A stretch of 54,273 nt of DNA, from positions 1 through 54,273 of the forward strand of contig CANKAU010000012.1 in NCBI GenBank assembly GCA_947479915.1, given 5' to 3'. A program made the position numbers and the translations under genes. This document shows positions 7,818-15,632 of this stretch, in pieces (position 1 is the first letter of the stretch; every line of letters begins with the position of its first letter). Under the pieces are notes generated by a model. That model did not search any database. It was not told the DNA's origin and saw nothing but the letters and a program-made list of their open reading frames with translations. This DNA is from Chloroflexota bacterium (GTDB lineage: Bacteria; Chloroflexota; Dehalococcoidia; UBA2979).

Positions 7818-9827
7818 CTATTGCGCCGCCTGCGCACCCCGGGCAGCCAGCACCTTGTCCTGCTCGTTTGAGGGCAGCGGGGCGTAGTGGTCGAAGCGGA
7901 TCTCGAACGTCCCGCGACCGTGGCTGATCGCGCGCAGGTCAGAGGCATACCGCTGCACCGTCGCGAGAGGGGCCACCGCATGCACGACGCTCTTCTCGCC
8001 GAGCGAGTCGACCGACTGGACGGACCCTCGACGTGACGTAATGTCGCCCATCAGGTCGCCGAGGCGGTCGCTCGGCACTTCAATGGTCAGCGCCATGATC
8101 GGCTCGAGGAGCGACGGGCGCGCCTCCAGCACCGCCTCCTTGAGCGCGTGGCCGGCGGCGGTTTTGAACGCCATCTCCGAGGAGTCCACGGCGTGCGCGG
8201 ATCCGCCGAGGAGCGTGACGCGCACGTCCACGATCGGGGAGCCGGAGAGCGGGCCGCTGGTCAGCGCCTCGTGGAGGCCGGCCTCCACGGCGGGGATGAA
8301 CTGCTTGGGCACGGAGCCGCCGATCACCTGCTCGGTGAATTCGAAGCCGGTGCCGGGGGTGAGCGGGTCGACCTTGATGATGACGTGCGCGAACTGGCCG
8401 TGGCCGCCCGTCTGCTTCTTGTGCCGGTACTCGTGCTGTGCGCCCGCGGCGATCGTCTCGCGGTAGGGCACACGCGGCACATCGAGGTCGACGCCGATGT
8501 TGTAGGTCTTCTGCAGTCGTGCGGCGACGATCGCGGCCTGCGCGTCGCCGGTGGTCAGCAGCACCATCTCTCCGGTGTCCAGGTCGCGTTCCATCCCGAT
8601 GGTCGGGTCCTGCTCCCGCAGCCGAGCGAGCGCGTTGAAAAGGCGGTCGACGTCGTCCTTGCTCTTCGGGTGCAGCGCGCTGCGGAACGTCGGCACGGGC
8701 AGCGGCACGGGCGTGAGGGCCGAGGCCGGGGGCGCGCCCTCGAAGAGCACGTCCCCGGTCGCCGCATGAGCGAGCTTGGGGATCGCTCCCACGTCGCCGG
8801 CGACCAGCGCCGGCACCTCGATCTGCTCCTTGCCGCGCAGCGCGAACAGATGCGTCGCGCGCTCGTCGGCGCCCGCGCGGGCGTTGTGGATCGTCGCCCC
8901 GGCACCGAGGCGCCCCGAGACAATTTTCACGATCGAGAGGTGCCCGACGAACGGGTCGACCACCGTGCGCAGGACGCGCGCGATCGGCGCGCCTTCCGCG
9001 CTCGTCGTCAGCGCGCCGTCCGCGGTCGCGTGTGCGCGCTCGAGGGGCGACGGGCCGGCGTCGACGATCAGTCCGAGCAGCTCGTTCACGCCGGTGCCGG
9101 TAAGCGGTGAGACCGCGAGCACCGGAATGAGCGTGCCTGCGCGGATCTCGTCGAGCACCACGTGGTGCAGCTCGTCGATCGGGATGGGGTCGCCGGAGAG
9201 GTACTCCTCCAGCAGGTGGTCATCGGACTCGGCGGCAGTTTCGATCAGCTGCTCGCGCTCGACTTCGGCCTCGTCGTCGAGGCCCGTGTCTTCCACGTTC
9301 GAAAGGTCGACAACCGCGTTCCCGTCCGGCGACGGGATGTCGAGGGCGACCACGTGTGTTCCAAAACGCGCGCGGAGCGCCTCCACGGTGCGGGCGAAGC
9401 TCGTGGACTCGCGGTCGAGGTGCGTGACGACGAAGACGCGCGACTGCACGCTCGCGAGGTCGAGGTGCTTCCACGCGATCTCGGTGCCGGGCTGGATGCC
9501 GCCGACCGCGTCGATCACCACGACGCCCATCTCGGCTCCGGCCGCGCCCGCGGCAACTTCGCCCTCGAAGTCGGGGTAGCCAGGGGTGTCGAGGAGATTG
9601 ATGCGATGACCGCGCGACTCGACGGTGACCGGCGTCATGCCGATGGAGTAGCCGTGCGCGTGTTCCTGGTCGTCGTAGTCGGAGACTGTGTTGCCGTCCT
9701 CGACGCGACTCGCGCGGGAGAGGGCGCCGGTCGCGAGGAGCATGGCCTCGGCGAGCGTCGTCTTGCCGCTGCGGCTGTGTCCGACGAGGACCACATTCCG
9801 GAGGAACTCGGGCGTGTATGGGTTCAT
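7818..9827 (-). CDS. Elongation factor G-like GTPase (EF-G2 type)
   Basis: 669 residues from the ATG at 9827 (AGGGGG upstream). The G1 loop is GHSRSGKT (residues 16-23) and G3 is DTPG. EF-G domains II to V follow (QTGGHGQFAHVI, GSVPKQFIPAVEAG, and RRGSVQSVDSLG near the end). The G4 site, normally NKxD, reads THLD, so guanine recognition is altered. This and the divergent sequence argue for a paralogue of the translocase rather than FusA itself. Paralogues of this kind have been linked to ribosome recycling or stress, but the role here is not shown. Confidence 0.9.
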   Translation of the reverse strand: MNPYTPEFLRNVVLVGHSRSGKTTLAEAMLLATGALSRASRVEDGNTVSDYDDQEHAHGYSIGMTPVTVESRGHRINLLDTPGYPDFEGEVAAGAAGAEMGVVVIDAVGGIQPGTEIAWKHLDLASVQSRVFVVTHLDRESTSFARTVEALRARFGTHVVALDIPSPDGNAVVDLSNVEDTGLDDEAEVEREQLIETAAESDDHLLEEYLSGDPIPIDELHHVVLDEIRAGTLIPVLAVSPLTGTGVNELLGLIVDAGPSPLERAHATADGALTTSAEGAPIARVLRTVVDPFVGHLSIVKIVSGRLGAGATIHNARAGADERATHLFALRGKEQIEVPALVAGDVGAIPKLAHAATGDVLFEGAPPASALTPVPLPVPTFRSALHPKSKDDVDRLFNALARLREQDPTIGMERDLDTGEMVLLTTGDAQAAIVAARLQKTYNIGVDLDVPRVPYRETIAAGAQHEYRHKKQTGGHGQFAHVIIKVDPLTPGTGFEFTEQVIGGSVPKQFIPAVEAGLHEALTSGPLSGSPIVDVRVTLLGGSAHAVDSSEMAFKTAAGHALKEAVLEARPSLLEPIMALTIEVPSDRLGDLMGDITSRRGSVQSVDSLGEKSVVHAVAPLATVQRYASDLRAISHGRGTFEIRFDHYAPLPSNEQDKVLAARGAQAAQ

Positions 9828-9912
9828 GCGTGCGCACCCCCTACGTGGCCCGGATGCTACGCCCGCCCCGATCCCCTTACAACGCTCGATCGCGCGACAA
9901 AACCTGCGCGAA

Positions 9913-9951
9913 ATGCCGCCTGCACGATCCGTGGATCGCACGAGGCGGCAT
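9913..9951 (-). terminator. Two-tier hairpin terminator after the SRPBCC gene
   Basis: ATGCCGCCT (9913-9921) pairs with AGGCGGCAT (9943-9951), and CGATCC with GGATCG inside. On the minus strand the stem is followed by TTTCGCG. It lies just past the stop at 9967. Confidence 0.6.
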
Positions 9952-9966
9952 GCGTTCGACCGTGGC

Positions 9967-10458
9967 TCAACCGGCGATCGCGCGCAGTCCCGCAGCGTCC
10001 ATCGTGCCGAACTGCGCGTCGAGAACGCGACGCCGGTGCGCGAAGATCTCTGCCACCCGCCGCGCCACGACGTAATGGTTCACGATGTCGCCGAAGGGCC
10101 CGCCCGGCACTGCGTAGTGGATGATGTCACGCATCTCCGTACCGCCCGGCACCTCGCGGAAGTGGTGCTCGTGGTGCCACATCGCGTACGGCCCGGCGCG
10201 CTGCTCGTCCACGAAGCGCACACCCTCCACGACACTTGTGATCTCGGTGACCCAGGTCACGGGCACGTTGAACATCGGTCGCACGGTGTAGGTGATCATC
10301 AGCCCGGTGTAGACGTGCTCCGGCACGTCCGACTTGATGACGAAGCCCATCGCTGGCGGCGTGATCTTCGCGAGGTTGCGCGGGTCGGAGAAGAACGCCC
10401 ACGCCTCGTCGCGCGTGATCGGTAGCGTGGTGGTCGTGTCGAAGCGGTGGACGCTCAT
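9967..10458 (-). CDS. SRPBCC (START-like) family protein
   Basis: 163 residues. The opening strand (FDTTTTLPITRDEAWAFFSDPRNL) and the ITPP segment are typical of the polyketide cyclase/ligand-binding SRPBCC superfamily, which forms a deep hydrophobic pocket. The start overlaps the upstream epimerase-like gene by ATGA, so both are made together. The pair TIGR01777 plus SRPBCC next to a MerR-B12 regulator fits light-inducible gene sets of LitR/CarH systems (known context); its ligand is unknown. Confidence 0.82.
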   Translation of the reverse strand: MSVHRFDTTTTLPITRDEAWAFFSDPRNLAKITPPAMGFVIKSDVPEHVYTGLMITYTVRPMFNVPVTWVTEITSVVEGVRFVDEQRAGPYAMWHHEHHFREVPGGTEMRDIIHYAVPGGPFGDIVNHYVVARRVAEIFAHRRRVLDAQFGTMDAAGLRAIAG

Positions 10459-11384
10459 CGGGCGGTCTCCGTCTGCTGCGATGCCGTTGCGGGGTTCGGG
10501 GCGAATGCCGCGTGCAGCGCATCCTCGAGGTGGGGGTGGCGGAAGGTGTAGCCGAGCTCGCGCAGGCGTTTCGGCTCGACACGCTGGCTGGCGAGCAGCA
10601 GCTCGTCCGCGCGCCCCGCACCCAGGAGCAGGCGCAGCGCGAAGCCCGGCACCGGCGCGAAGGCCGGGCGGTGCATGACCCTGCCGAGCGCCTGAGCGAA
10701 GACGCGGTTGGTCGCCGGTTCCGGCGCGACGATGTTCACCGGGCCGCTGGCGGACTCGTCCGTCAGCAGCAGCATCAGCGCGCCGACCAGGTCCTCGAGC
10801 GCGACCCACGACATCCACTGCCGCCCGCTCCCCGTCGGGCCACCTGCGCCGAACTTGAACGGGAGCGCCATCTGCGGCAGCGCGCCCCCGTCCTTCGACA
10901 GCACGATGCCGAAGCGGGGCGACACCACGCGCACGCCCAGCGTCTCCGCGCGGCGCGCCTCGGCCTCCCAGTCGCGCACCAGGCCCGCGAGGAAGCCGCC
11001 GCCGAGCGGCGCGCCCTCGTCCACCACGCGGTCACCGGCATCGCCGTAGAAGCCGATGGCAGACGCCACGATCAGCACGCGCGGCTTTGTGTCCAGCTTC
11101 GCCATCGCGTCGACGAGAAGACGCGTGGAGTCGATGCGGCTGGAGACGAGCTCTGCGCGGCGCGCCTCCGTCCAGCGCGCGGTGCCGATGGAGGCCCCCG
11201 CGAGGTGGATGAGCGCATCCGCGCCCGCAAGGGCGTCCGGGGCGACCCAGCCACTGGCCACGTCGTAGTGGCCCGTGCCGGCGGGGCCGTGCTTCAGGGC
11301 GCGCACTTCGTGCCCGGCGGCGCGCAGCGCCTGGCTGAGCGCGGAGCCGATGAGGCCAGTGGAGCCGGAGATTGCTACCAACAT
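10455..11384 (-). CDS. TIGR01777-family NAD(P)-dependent epimerase-like protein
   Basis: 309 residues. The extended short-chain dehydrogenase fold opens with AISGSTGLIGSAL, a glycine-rich cofactor motif, followed by LIHLAGASIG and VLIVASAIGFYGD. The C-terminal part (SQRVEPKRLRELGYTFRHP) matches the DUF1731 tail that defines the TIGR01777/YfcH family. The enzymatic substrate of this family is not established. It is first in a two-gene operon with the SRPBCC gene and is transcribed away from the B12-dependent regulator. Confidence 0.92.
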   Translation of the reverse strand: MLVAISGSTGLIGSALSQALRAAGHEVRALKHGPAGTGHYDVASGWVAPDALAGADALIHLAGASIGTARWTEARRAELVSSRIDSTRLLVDAMAKLDTKPRVLIVASAIGFYGDAGDRVVDEGAPLGGGFLAGLVRDWEAEARRAETLGVRVVSPRFGIVLSKDGGALPQMALPFKFGAGGPTGSGRQWMSWVALEDLVGALMLLLTDESASGPVNIVAPEPATNRVFAQALGRVMHRPAFAPVPGFALRLLLGAGRADELLLASQRVEPKRLRELGYTFRHPHLEDALHAAFAPNPATASQQTETAR

Positions 11385-11453
11385 CGAGACGTTCTCCCCC
11401 CGCCGCGCACCCGGCTCCCGGCGTGGGATCCGTTCGGTGTGCGTCGTGATGGT

Positions 11454-11485
11454 TATATCTTCGTCACAGTGACGAAGAATATCAA
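11454..11485 (-). promoter_or_regulatory. Candidate CarH operator in the epimerase promoter
   Basis: A perfect 9-bp inverted repeat, CTTCGTCAC-A-GTGACGAAG (11459-11477), sits between a minus-strand TTGATA (11480-11485) and GATATA (11454-11459) with a 20-bp spacer. An over-long spacer holding a palindrome is the classic target layout of MerR-family regulators, and the carH-like gene is divergent and adjacent. Promoter elements are read by eye. Confidence 0.6.
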
Positions 11486-11490
11486 GCCGG

Positions 11491-11519
11491 TTGGCGAATA
11501 ATCGACGAACTCTTTATCC
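11491..11519 (+). promoter_or_regulatory. Candidate promoter of the carH-like gene, possibly leaderless
   Basis: TTGGCG (11491-11496), a 17-bp spacer and TTATCC (11514-11519) put the expected transcript start at about 11526, next to the ATG at 11527. No Shine-Dalgarno is present before that ATG, which agrees with a leaderless mRNA. Confidence 0.4.
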
Positions 11520-11526
11520 TCGGCGC

Positions 11527-12432
11527 ATGGAATACACCGTCCGTGCCGCCGCAGTCGCCACCGGCGTTTCCGAGGATCGCCTGCGCACCTGGGAGCGCCG
11601 TTACGGCGTGCCAGCCCCGTCCAGGACGGATAGCGGCCGGCGTCTCTATGACGACTCGGATCTCGCGGTCATCCGCCGCATGGCCTCGCTGGTCGAGTCC
11701 GGGCTGAGCGCCGCGTCGGCAGCGGCGGCGGTACACGGCGAGGCGGCGGGCGAGGCCCCGACCCACGTCGTCCGGCACGCCCCGAACGAGGTCGATGCGC
11801 GCGTGGTGGCGCTGGTGCAGGCCGCCGAGCAGCTGGACGACCTGATCCTGCTCGACATGCTTGGCACCGCCGAGCGCGCGCTGGGGATGGAGGAGGCGCT
11901 GGAGCAACTGGCCTTTCCCGCGCTCGTGGAGGCGGGGCGGCGCTGGGAGCACGGTAGCTTCACGGTCGCACAGGAGCACCTGTTGTCCGAGGCGATCCGC
12001 ACGTGGCTCGTCTACCACACCTACGCCGTTCCCGATGCCGCCTCGGACGCCCCCCGCGTCCTCGTCGCGTGCCCGGAGGACGAGCGGCATGACCTCACCG
12101 CGTTCGCGTCGGCGTTGCTGTTGCGACGCCGCGGTCTGCGCGTGGCCTACGTGGGTGCCGACGTGCCGACGGCGGCGCTGGTGGAGTCGGTACGTCACGT
12201 GCCGTTCGACGCGCTCTGCCTGACGGTGACCGCGGTGGCATCGCTGCCGGTGGCGCGACTCGCCTGCGCCGCGCTGCTGGGGGCGCGCCGCAACCTGCGC
12301 CTGTACGTCGGCGGACGGGCGATCGCCGCCGCTGGGGCAGAGGCCGACGCGATTCCGGCGGTGCGGCTGCCGCGGAGCCTTCGGGCCTCGGCCGAAGTCA
12401 TCGTCTCGCAACTCACCCAGCCGGCCCGCTAG
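11527..12432 (+). CDS. MerR-type adenosylcobalamin photoreceptor regulator (CarH/LitR-like)
   Basis: 301 residues. The N-terminal MerR winged helix (YTVRAAAVATGVSEDRLRTWERRYGV) is followed by a four-helix B12 cap with the diagnostic W-x9-EH motif (W then EHGSFTVAQ then EH) and a Rossmann B12 domain. Within it, PEDERHDL supplies the E-x-H lower-ligand histidine. All residues known to matter in CarH are present, so this should bind adenosylcobalamin in the dark, repress as a tetramer and release DNA in light. The ATG at 11527 opens the helix-turn-helix directly. It is divergent from the epimerase-SRPBCC operon across a palindrome. Confidence 0.92.
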   Translation: MEYTVRAAAVATGVSEDRLRTWERRYGVPAPSRTDSGRRLYDDSDLAVIRRMASLVESGLSAASAAAAVHGEAAGEAPTHVVRHAPNEVDARVVALVQAAEQLDDLILLDMLGTAERALGMEEALEQLAFPALVEAGRRWEHGSFTVAQEHLLSEAIRTWLVYHTYAVPDAASDAPRVLVACPEDERHDLTAFASALLLRRRGLRVAYVGADVPTAALVESVRHVPFDALCLTVTAVASLPVARLACAALLGARRNLRLYVGGRAIAAAGAEADAIPAVRLPRSLRASAEVIVSQLTQPAR

Positions 12433-12465
12433 TCCCGCGCTCGCCCGCTCACAAAGGAGGCTGCG

Positions 12466-13050
12466 ATGCCGATCCGCACCAACGAAGGCAACATCCAGCA
12501 CACCGCCGGCGACCTCTCCTTGCTGCGCCCCGACGGCGAGGTCGTCCGACTGGCCTCGATGTGGGTGGAGCGCCCGGTCGTGCTGGCGCTGATGCGGCAC
12601 TTCGGCTGCATCTTCTGCAAGGACCAGGTCGCGCAACTGCGGACGATCGTGGACGACATCCACGCCGCCGGAGCGGAGCTGGTCATCGTGGGTAGTGGCT
12701 CGCCGCAGATGGCGGGCTTCTTCGCCGAGGACTACGACATCTCGACGCCCGTTCTGACCGACCCCACGCGCGAGGTGTACCGGACCCTCGAGGTACGCCG
12801 TCCGCACCGGCTGGCGTTCATCGACCCGCGGGTGTTCGCACGCGGCGCGCTGGCGATCCTGCGCGGGCACAGGCAGCGCTTCGGGTCGGAGTCGGAGCTG
12901 GGGGACACGACCCAGCTCGGGGGGGTGTTCATCGTGCGGCCCGGTGGCGGCGTCGCGTGGGCGCACCGGAGCGCGTTCGCAGGGGATCACCCCTCGAACG
13001 ACGCGGTGCTGCGGGCGCTGCGCGACGTGACGCAGGCCCGCGCCGCCTGA
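12466..13050 (+). CDS. Peroxiredoxin-like AhpC/TSA family protein with CxxC
   Basis: 194 residues with a thioredoxin fold of the PF13911-like group. The sequence RHFGCIFCKDQVAQL gives a CxxC at about residues 46-49 in the active-site position. It probably reduces a peroxide or a disulfide; the family is poorly characterised. AAAGGAGG stands nine bases before the ATG. It begins 33 bp after the carH-like gene on the same strand and is likely cotranscribed, which would fit defence against photo-oxidative damage (inference). Confidence 0.82.
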   Translation: MPIRTNEGNIQHTAGDLSLLRPDGEVVRLASMWVERPVVLALMRHFGCIFCKDQVAQLRTIVDDIHAAGAELVIVGSGSPQMAGFFAEDYDISTPVLTDPTREVYRTLEVRRPHRLAFIDPRVFARGALAILRGHRQRFGSESELGDTTQLGGVFIVRPGGGVAWAHRSAFAGDHPSNDAVLRALRDVTQARAA

Positions 13051-13077
13051 CGGCGCTCCGCCCAGGCGGTTCGGCGA

Positions 13078-13296
13078 CTAGGCGGCTTTCAGGCGGTCGA
13101 TCAGGCAGCGCACGGTGCGCACGTCCTCGTCGATCGCGCGCGACGCGGAGGCGATGCGGGCCGTGGCGTCTGCCGTGGCGGTCTGCTCCAGGTGGCGCAG
13201 GATCAGGCCGACGGCCAGCAGGTCCTGCAGTAGCCCGTCGCGGATCTCGTCTGACAGCTCGGACGGCGCAGCGGTGCTCGCGGCACTCAGGTTCAT
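13078..13296 (-). CDS. Orphan HisKA_3-like dimerisation domain lacking phospho-histidine
   Basis: 72 residues, all predicted helical. The core SDEIRDGLLQDLLAVGLILRHL lines up with the HisKA_3 phospho-acceptor helix (usual form LHDGLLQDL), with arginine where the histidine should be. A second helix ends VRTVRCLIDRLK, as in the kinase family. There is no ATPase domain before or after. GGGAGACGATGCC precedes the ATG and TATAGA lies upstream as a possible -10. It could pair with a true kinase of the NarX/DevS family; this is inference. Confidence 0.6.
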   Translation of the reverse strand: MNLSAASTAAPSELSDEIRDGLLQDLLAVGLILRHLEQTATADATARIASASRAIDEDVRTVRCLIDRLKAA

Positions 13297-13587
13297 GGCA
13301 TCGTCTCCCGGACTAGGCGCGCGTGATGAGTCCGCCCTCACTTCTATAGACGGATCGGGAGGCCGGTTTCGTACGGGCTCGACGTAGGGAAGAACCCTGA
13401 TCTCGGCGAGCGAATTTTCGAATCCGCCATCCTTGCGCCCTCGGCGCGGCTGCGCGGGCGCTGCGAGGCCGCTGCGGGGCGGTCTCGGACTGCTTTCGGG
13501 GTCCTCGAGGCTGGACGAGCGGGAGTAGTGTCTGTGCACGGGCGAGCGTCTGCGGGTGCCGCAGTCGCGACGCGGGAGGCACGCCGA

Positions 13588-15015
13588 ATGAACTCCGACC
13601 GACGCTTCCTGCTGTTCGCGCTCATCTCCGGCGCGCTGCTCATCTCCTCGCTTCAGGGCTCGATGATCTCGGTCGCGCTTCCCGACATGATCGACGACCT
13701 CCACGCGCCCCTGCGCTGGGTCGGGTGGGTGATGACCATCTACAGCCTGGCGCAGGCCGTCTCCATGCCGATCGTGGGGAAGCTGAGCGACGAACTGGGC
13801 CGGCGCACGGTCTTCGTCGGCGGGGTGGTGCTCTTCGGCGTCTCGTCACTGGCTGCCGCAGTCGCGCCGAACGTGTACGTGCTGATCGCGATGCGAGGCA
13901 TCCAGGGCCTCGCCGGGGGCAGCCTGCTCCCGTCCGCGTACGGGGTCGTCGGCGACGTGTTCAAGGAGGATCGCGCGCGCGCGATCGGGATGATCTCCTC
14001 GGTCTTCCCGATCGGCTCGATCATCGGGCCGCTTGCGGGCGGCGTGATCGTCGATCACTTCGGCTGGCGGTGGACGTTCCTGATCGCCGTCCCGCCCGCG
14101 CTCGCGATCGTGCTGCTCGCGTTCCGCTGGATGCCCGCTGCCGCCACGCGCGAGGCGAAGGCGCTGGACATGCCCGGGGTGCTGTCGCTGAGCGTCGGCG
14201 TGCTGGCGTTCGTCTACGCGCTCACTGAGCTCTCGCAGCGCGCCGTCCAGCCGAACACGCTCGTCGTTGGCCTCTTCCTCCTGGTGGGCTGCGTGTCGGC
14301 GGTGGTCTTCGTGCGGCGCGAGGCGACCGCCGCGGACCCGTTGGTGGAGATGCGCCTGCTCAAGCAGAAGGAGTTCGCGTACGTAAACGCGCTGAACTTC
14401 CTGTACGGCGCGGGCATCTTCGGCCTGTTCACGTTCATCCCGCTCTACGCGCAGTCGGCCTACAACCTCTCGTCGTCCGCTGCCGGCGCGCTGGTGACGC
14501 CGCGCGCCGTGGTGATGATCTTCGCGTCGTCCGCGGCCGCGTACCTCCTGCCGAGGACGGGGTACCGCAAGCCGATCATCGTGGGCCTCGTGATGATGTC
14601 GGCGAGCACGCTGTTGCTCTCGTTCGGGTTCCACGACCCCACGCTGTTCGGCCTGCGCATCCCGAGCGCGGTCTACCTCGCGACGATCGTGGCGTTTGGC
14701 GGCCTTGCGTTCGGCATCGCCGGGCCCGCGGCGAACAACGCGGCGATCGAGCTTGCGCCGGATCGCATCGCCGCGATCACAGGGCTGCGCGGCATGTTCC
14801 GCTCGCTCGGCGGAACGCTCGGCACTGCGGTGATCATCCTCGTCGCCTCGCGCGCGGAGTCCGAGGGCGCAGGGCTGGAGCAGGCGTTCGTGGGGATCGC
14901 GATCGTGAACCTGGTGGCGGTGCTCTTCGTCTTCGGCACGCCCGACCGCGTCGGTGACCGCAGCCAGACCGCCGCAGGAGCCGTCCCGCTGCGCCAGCCC
15001 GGCCCCGCGCGCTAG
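13588..15015 (+). CDS. MFS transporter, DHA2-like multidrug exporter
   Basis: 475 residues. Fourteen hydrophobic segments can be counted. Motif A (GKLSDELGRRTVF) lies between helices 2 and 3 and a PLAGGVIVDHFGWRWTF segment (motif C region) follows, both typical of proton-driven drug exporters of the 14-helix family. GGGAGG precedes the ATG; a further upstream in-frame start would add 20 polar residues. Substrate unknown. It is convergent with the YkgJ-like gene, overlapping at the stops by four bases. Confidence 0.9.
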   Translation: MNSDRRFLLFALISGALLISSLQGSMISVALPDMIDDLHAPLRWVGWVMTIYSLAQAVSMPIVGKLSDELGRRTVFVGGVVLFGVSSLAAAVAPNVYVLIAMRGIQGLAGGSLLPSAYGVVGDVFKEDRARAIGMISSVFPIGSIIGPLAGGVIVDHFGWRWTFLIAVPPALAIVLLAFRWMPAAATREAKALDMPGVLSLSVGVLAFVYALTELSQRAVQPNTLVVGLFLLVGCVSAVVFVRREATAADPLVEMRLLKQKEFAYVNALNFLYGAGIFGLFTFIPLYAQSAYNLSSSAAGALVTPRAVVMIFASSAAAYLLPRTGYRKPIIVGLVMMSASTLLLSFGFHDPTLFGLRIPSAVYLATIVAFGGLAFGIAGPAANNAAIELAPDRIAAITGLRGMFRSLGGTLGTAVIILVASRAESEGAGLEQAFVGIAIVNLVAVLFVFGTPDRVGDRSQTAAGAVPLRQPGPAR

Positions 15016-15632
15016 CCCCGCGGCGTCGGCGGCACCGTCGCCCCGCCGAGGCGCGCCCAACCGTCGATCAGCGACGGTGGCAGCTCGCCGAGCACCACGT
15101 AGCCGTCCGAGTCAACGCAGCCTCGCAGCGGATCGAGGGCGGGATCGCCCGCGGCGACCGCGTCCATGCGGAACCACGTGCAGCGTGGGAACGCGCTCGT
15201 CTCCAGGTGCATCACCCCGCGGGCCTCGACGTCCCGGTCCTGCCCGATCATGTGCACCGGGAACTCGCCGCACTTCGTGGGGCGCTCCTGCGTATGGATG
15301 CCGCACAGCCCGCGGCCGTCCTCCTGCGGGCGGAAGGCGCTGCAGCGGAACGGCGTCGGCGTCGCGTCGGAGTCATCGCCCGGCCGCCAGTCGCGGTCGC
15401 GCCAGCCATCGAGGTCTCCCGACCGCATCACCGGGATGATCAGCGGCTGACCGTCCATGAACGGCCGGTACTGGTCGCGGGGCAGCGCCCCCCACGTCCA
15501 GAAGCCATCCGTGCGGCTGGACTGGCAGCAGTCCCCGCAGCCGTTGCAGTCCAGCGCGCGCGCCTCGGCGAGTGTCAGGTAGCGCCGTCGCTCATCCGTC
15601 ATCGGCTCGATCGGGCCGGGTGCGCCGCTCAC
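15012..15632 (-). CDS. YkgJ-like cysteine-cluster protein
   Basis: 206 residues from a GTG that overlaps the preceding stop (GTGA); an ATG at 15602 is an alternative. CNGCGDCC near residues 29-36, plus later cysteines in FRCSAF, LCGIH and TKCGEFP, form the zinc- or iron-binding cluster of the CxxCxxCC (YkgJ) family. Its biochemical role is not known. It is the last gene of a likely operon led by the cobalamin riboswitch. Confidence 0.85.
   Translation of the reverse strand: MSGAPGPIEPMTDERRRYLTLAEARALDCNGCGDCCQSSRTDGFWTWGALPRDQYRPFMDGQPLIIPVMRSGDLDGWRDRDWRPGDDSDATPTPFRCSAFRPQEDGRGLCGIHTQERPTKCGEFPVHMIGQDRDVEARGVMHLETSAFPRCTWFRMDAVAAGDPALDPLRGCVDSDGYVVLGELPPSLIDGWARLGGATVPPTPRG

Noticed and set aside
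13528-13587. Earlier in-frame start for the MFS transporter
   Set aside because: It adds 20 polar residues before the first helix and has no ribosome site; GGGAGG stands before the ATG at 13588.
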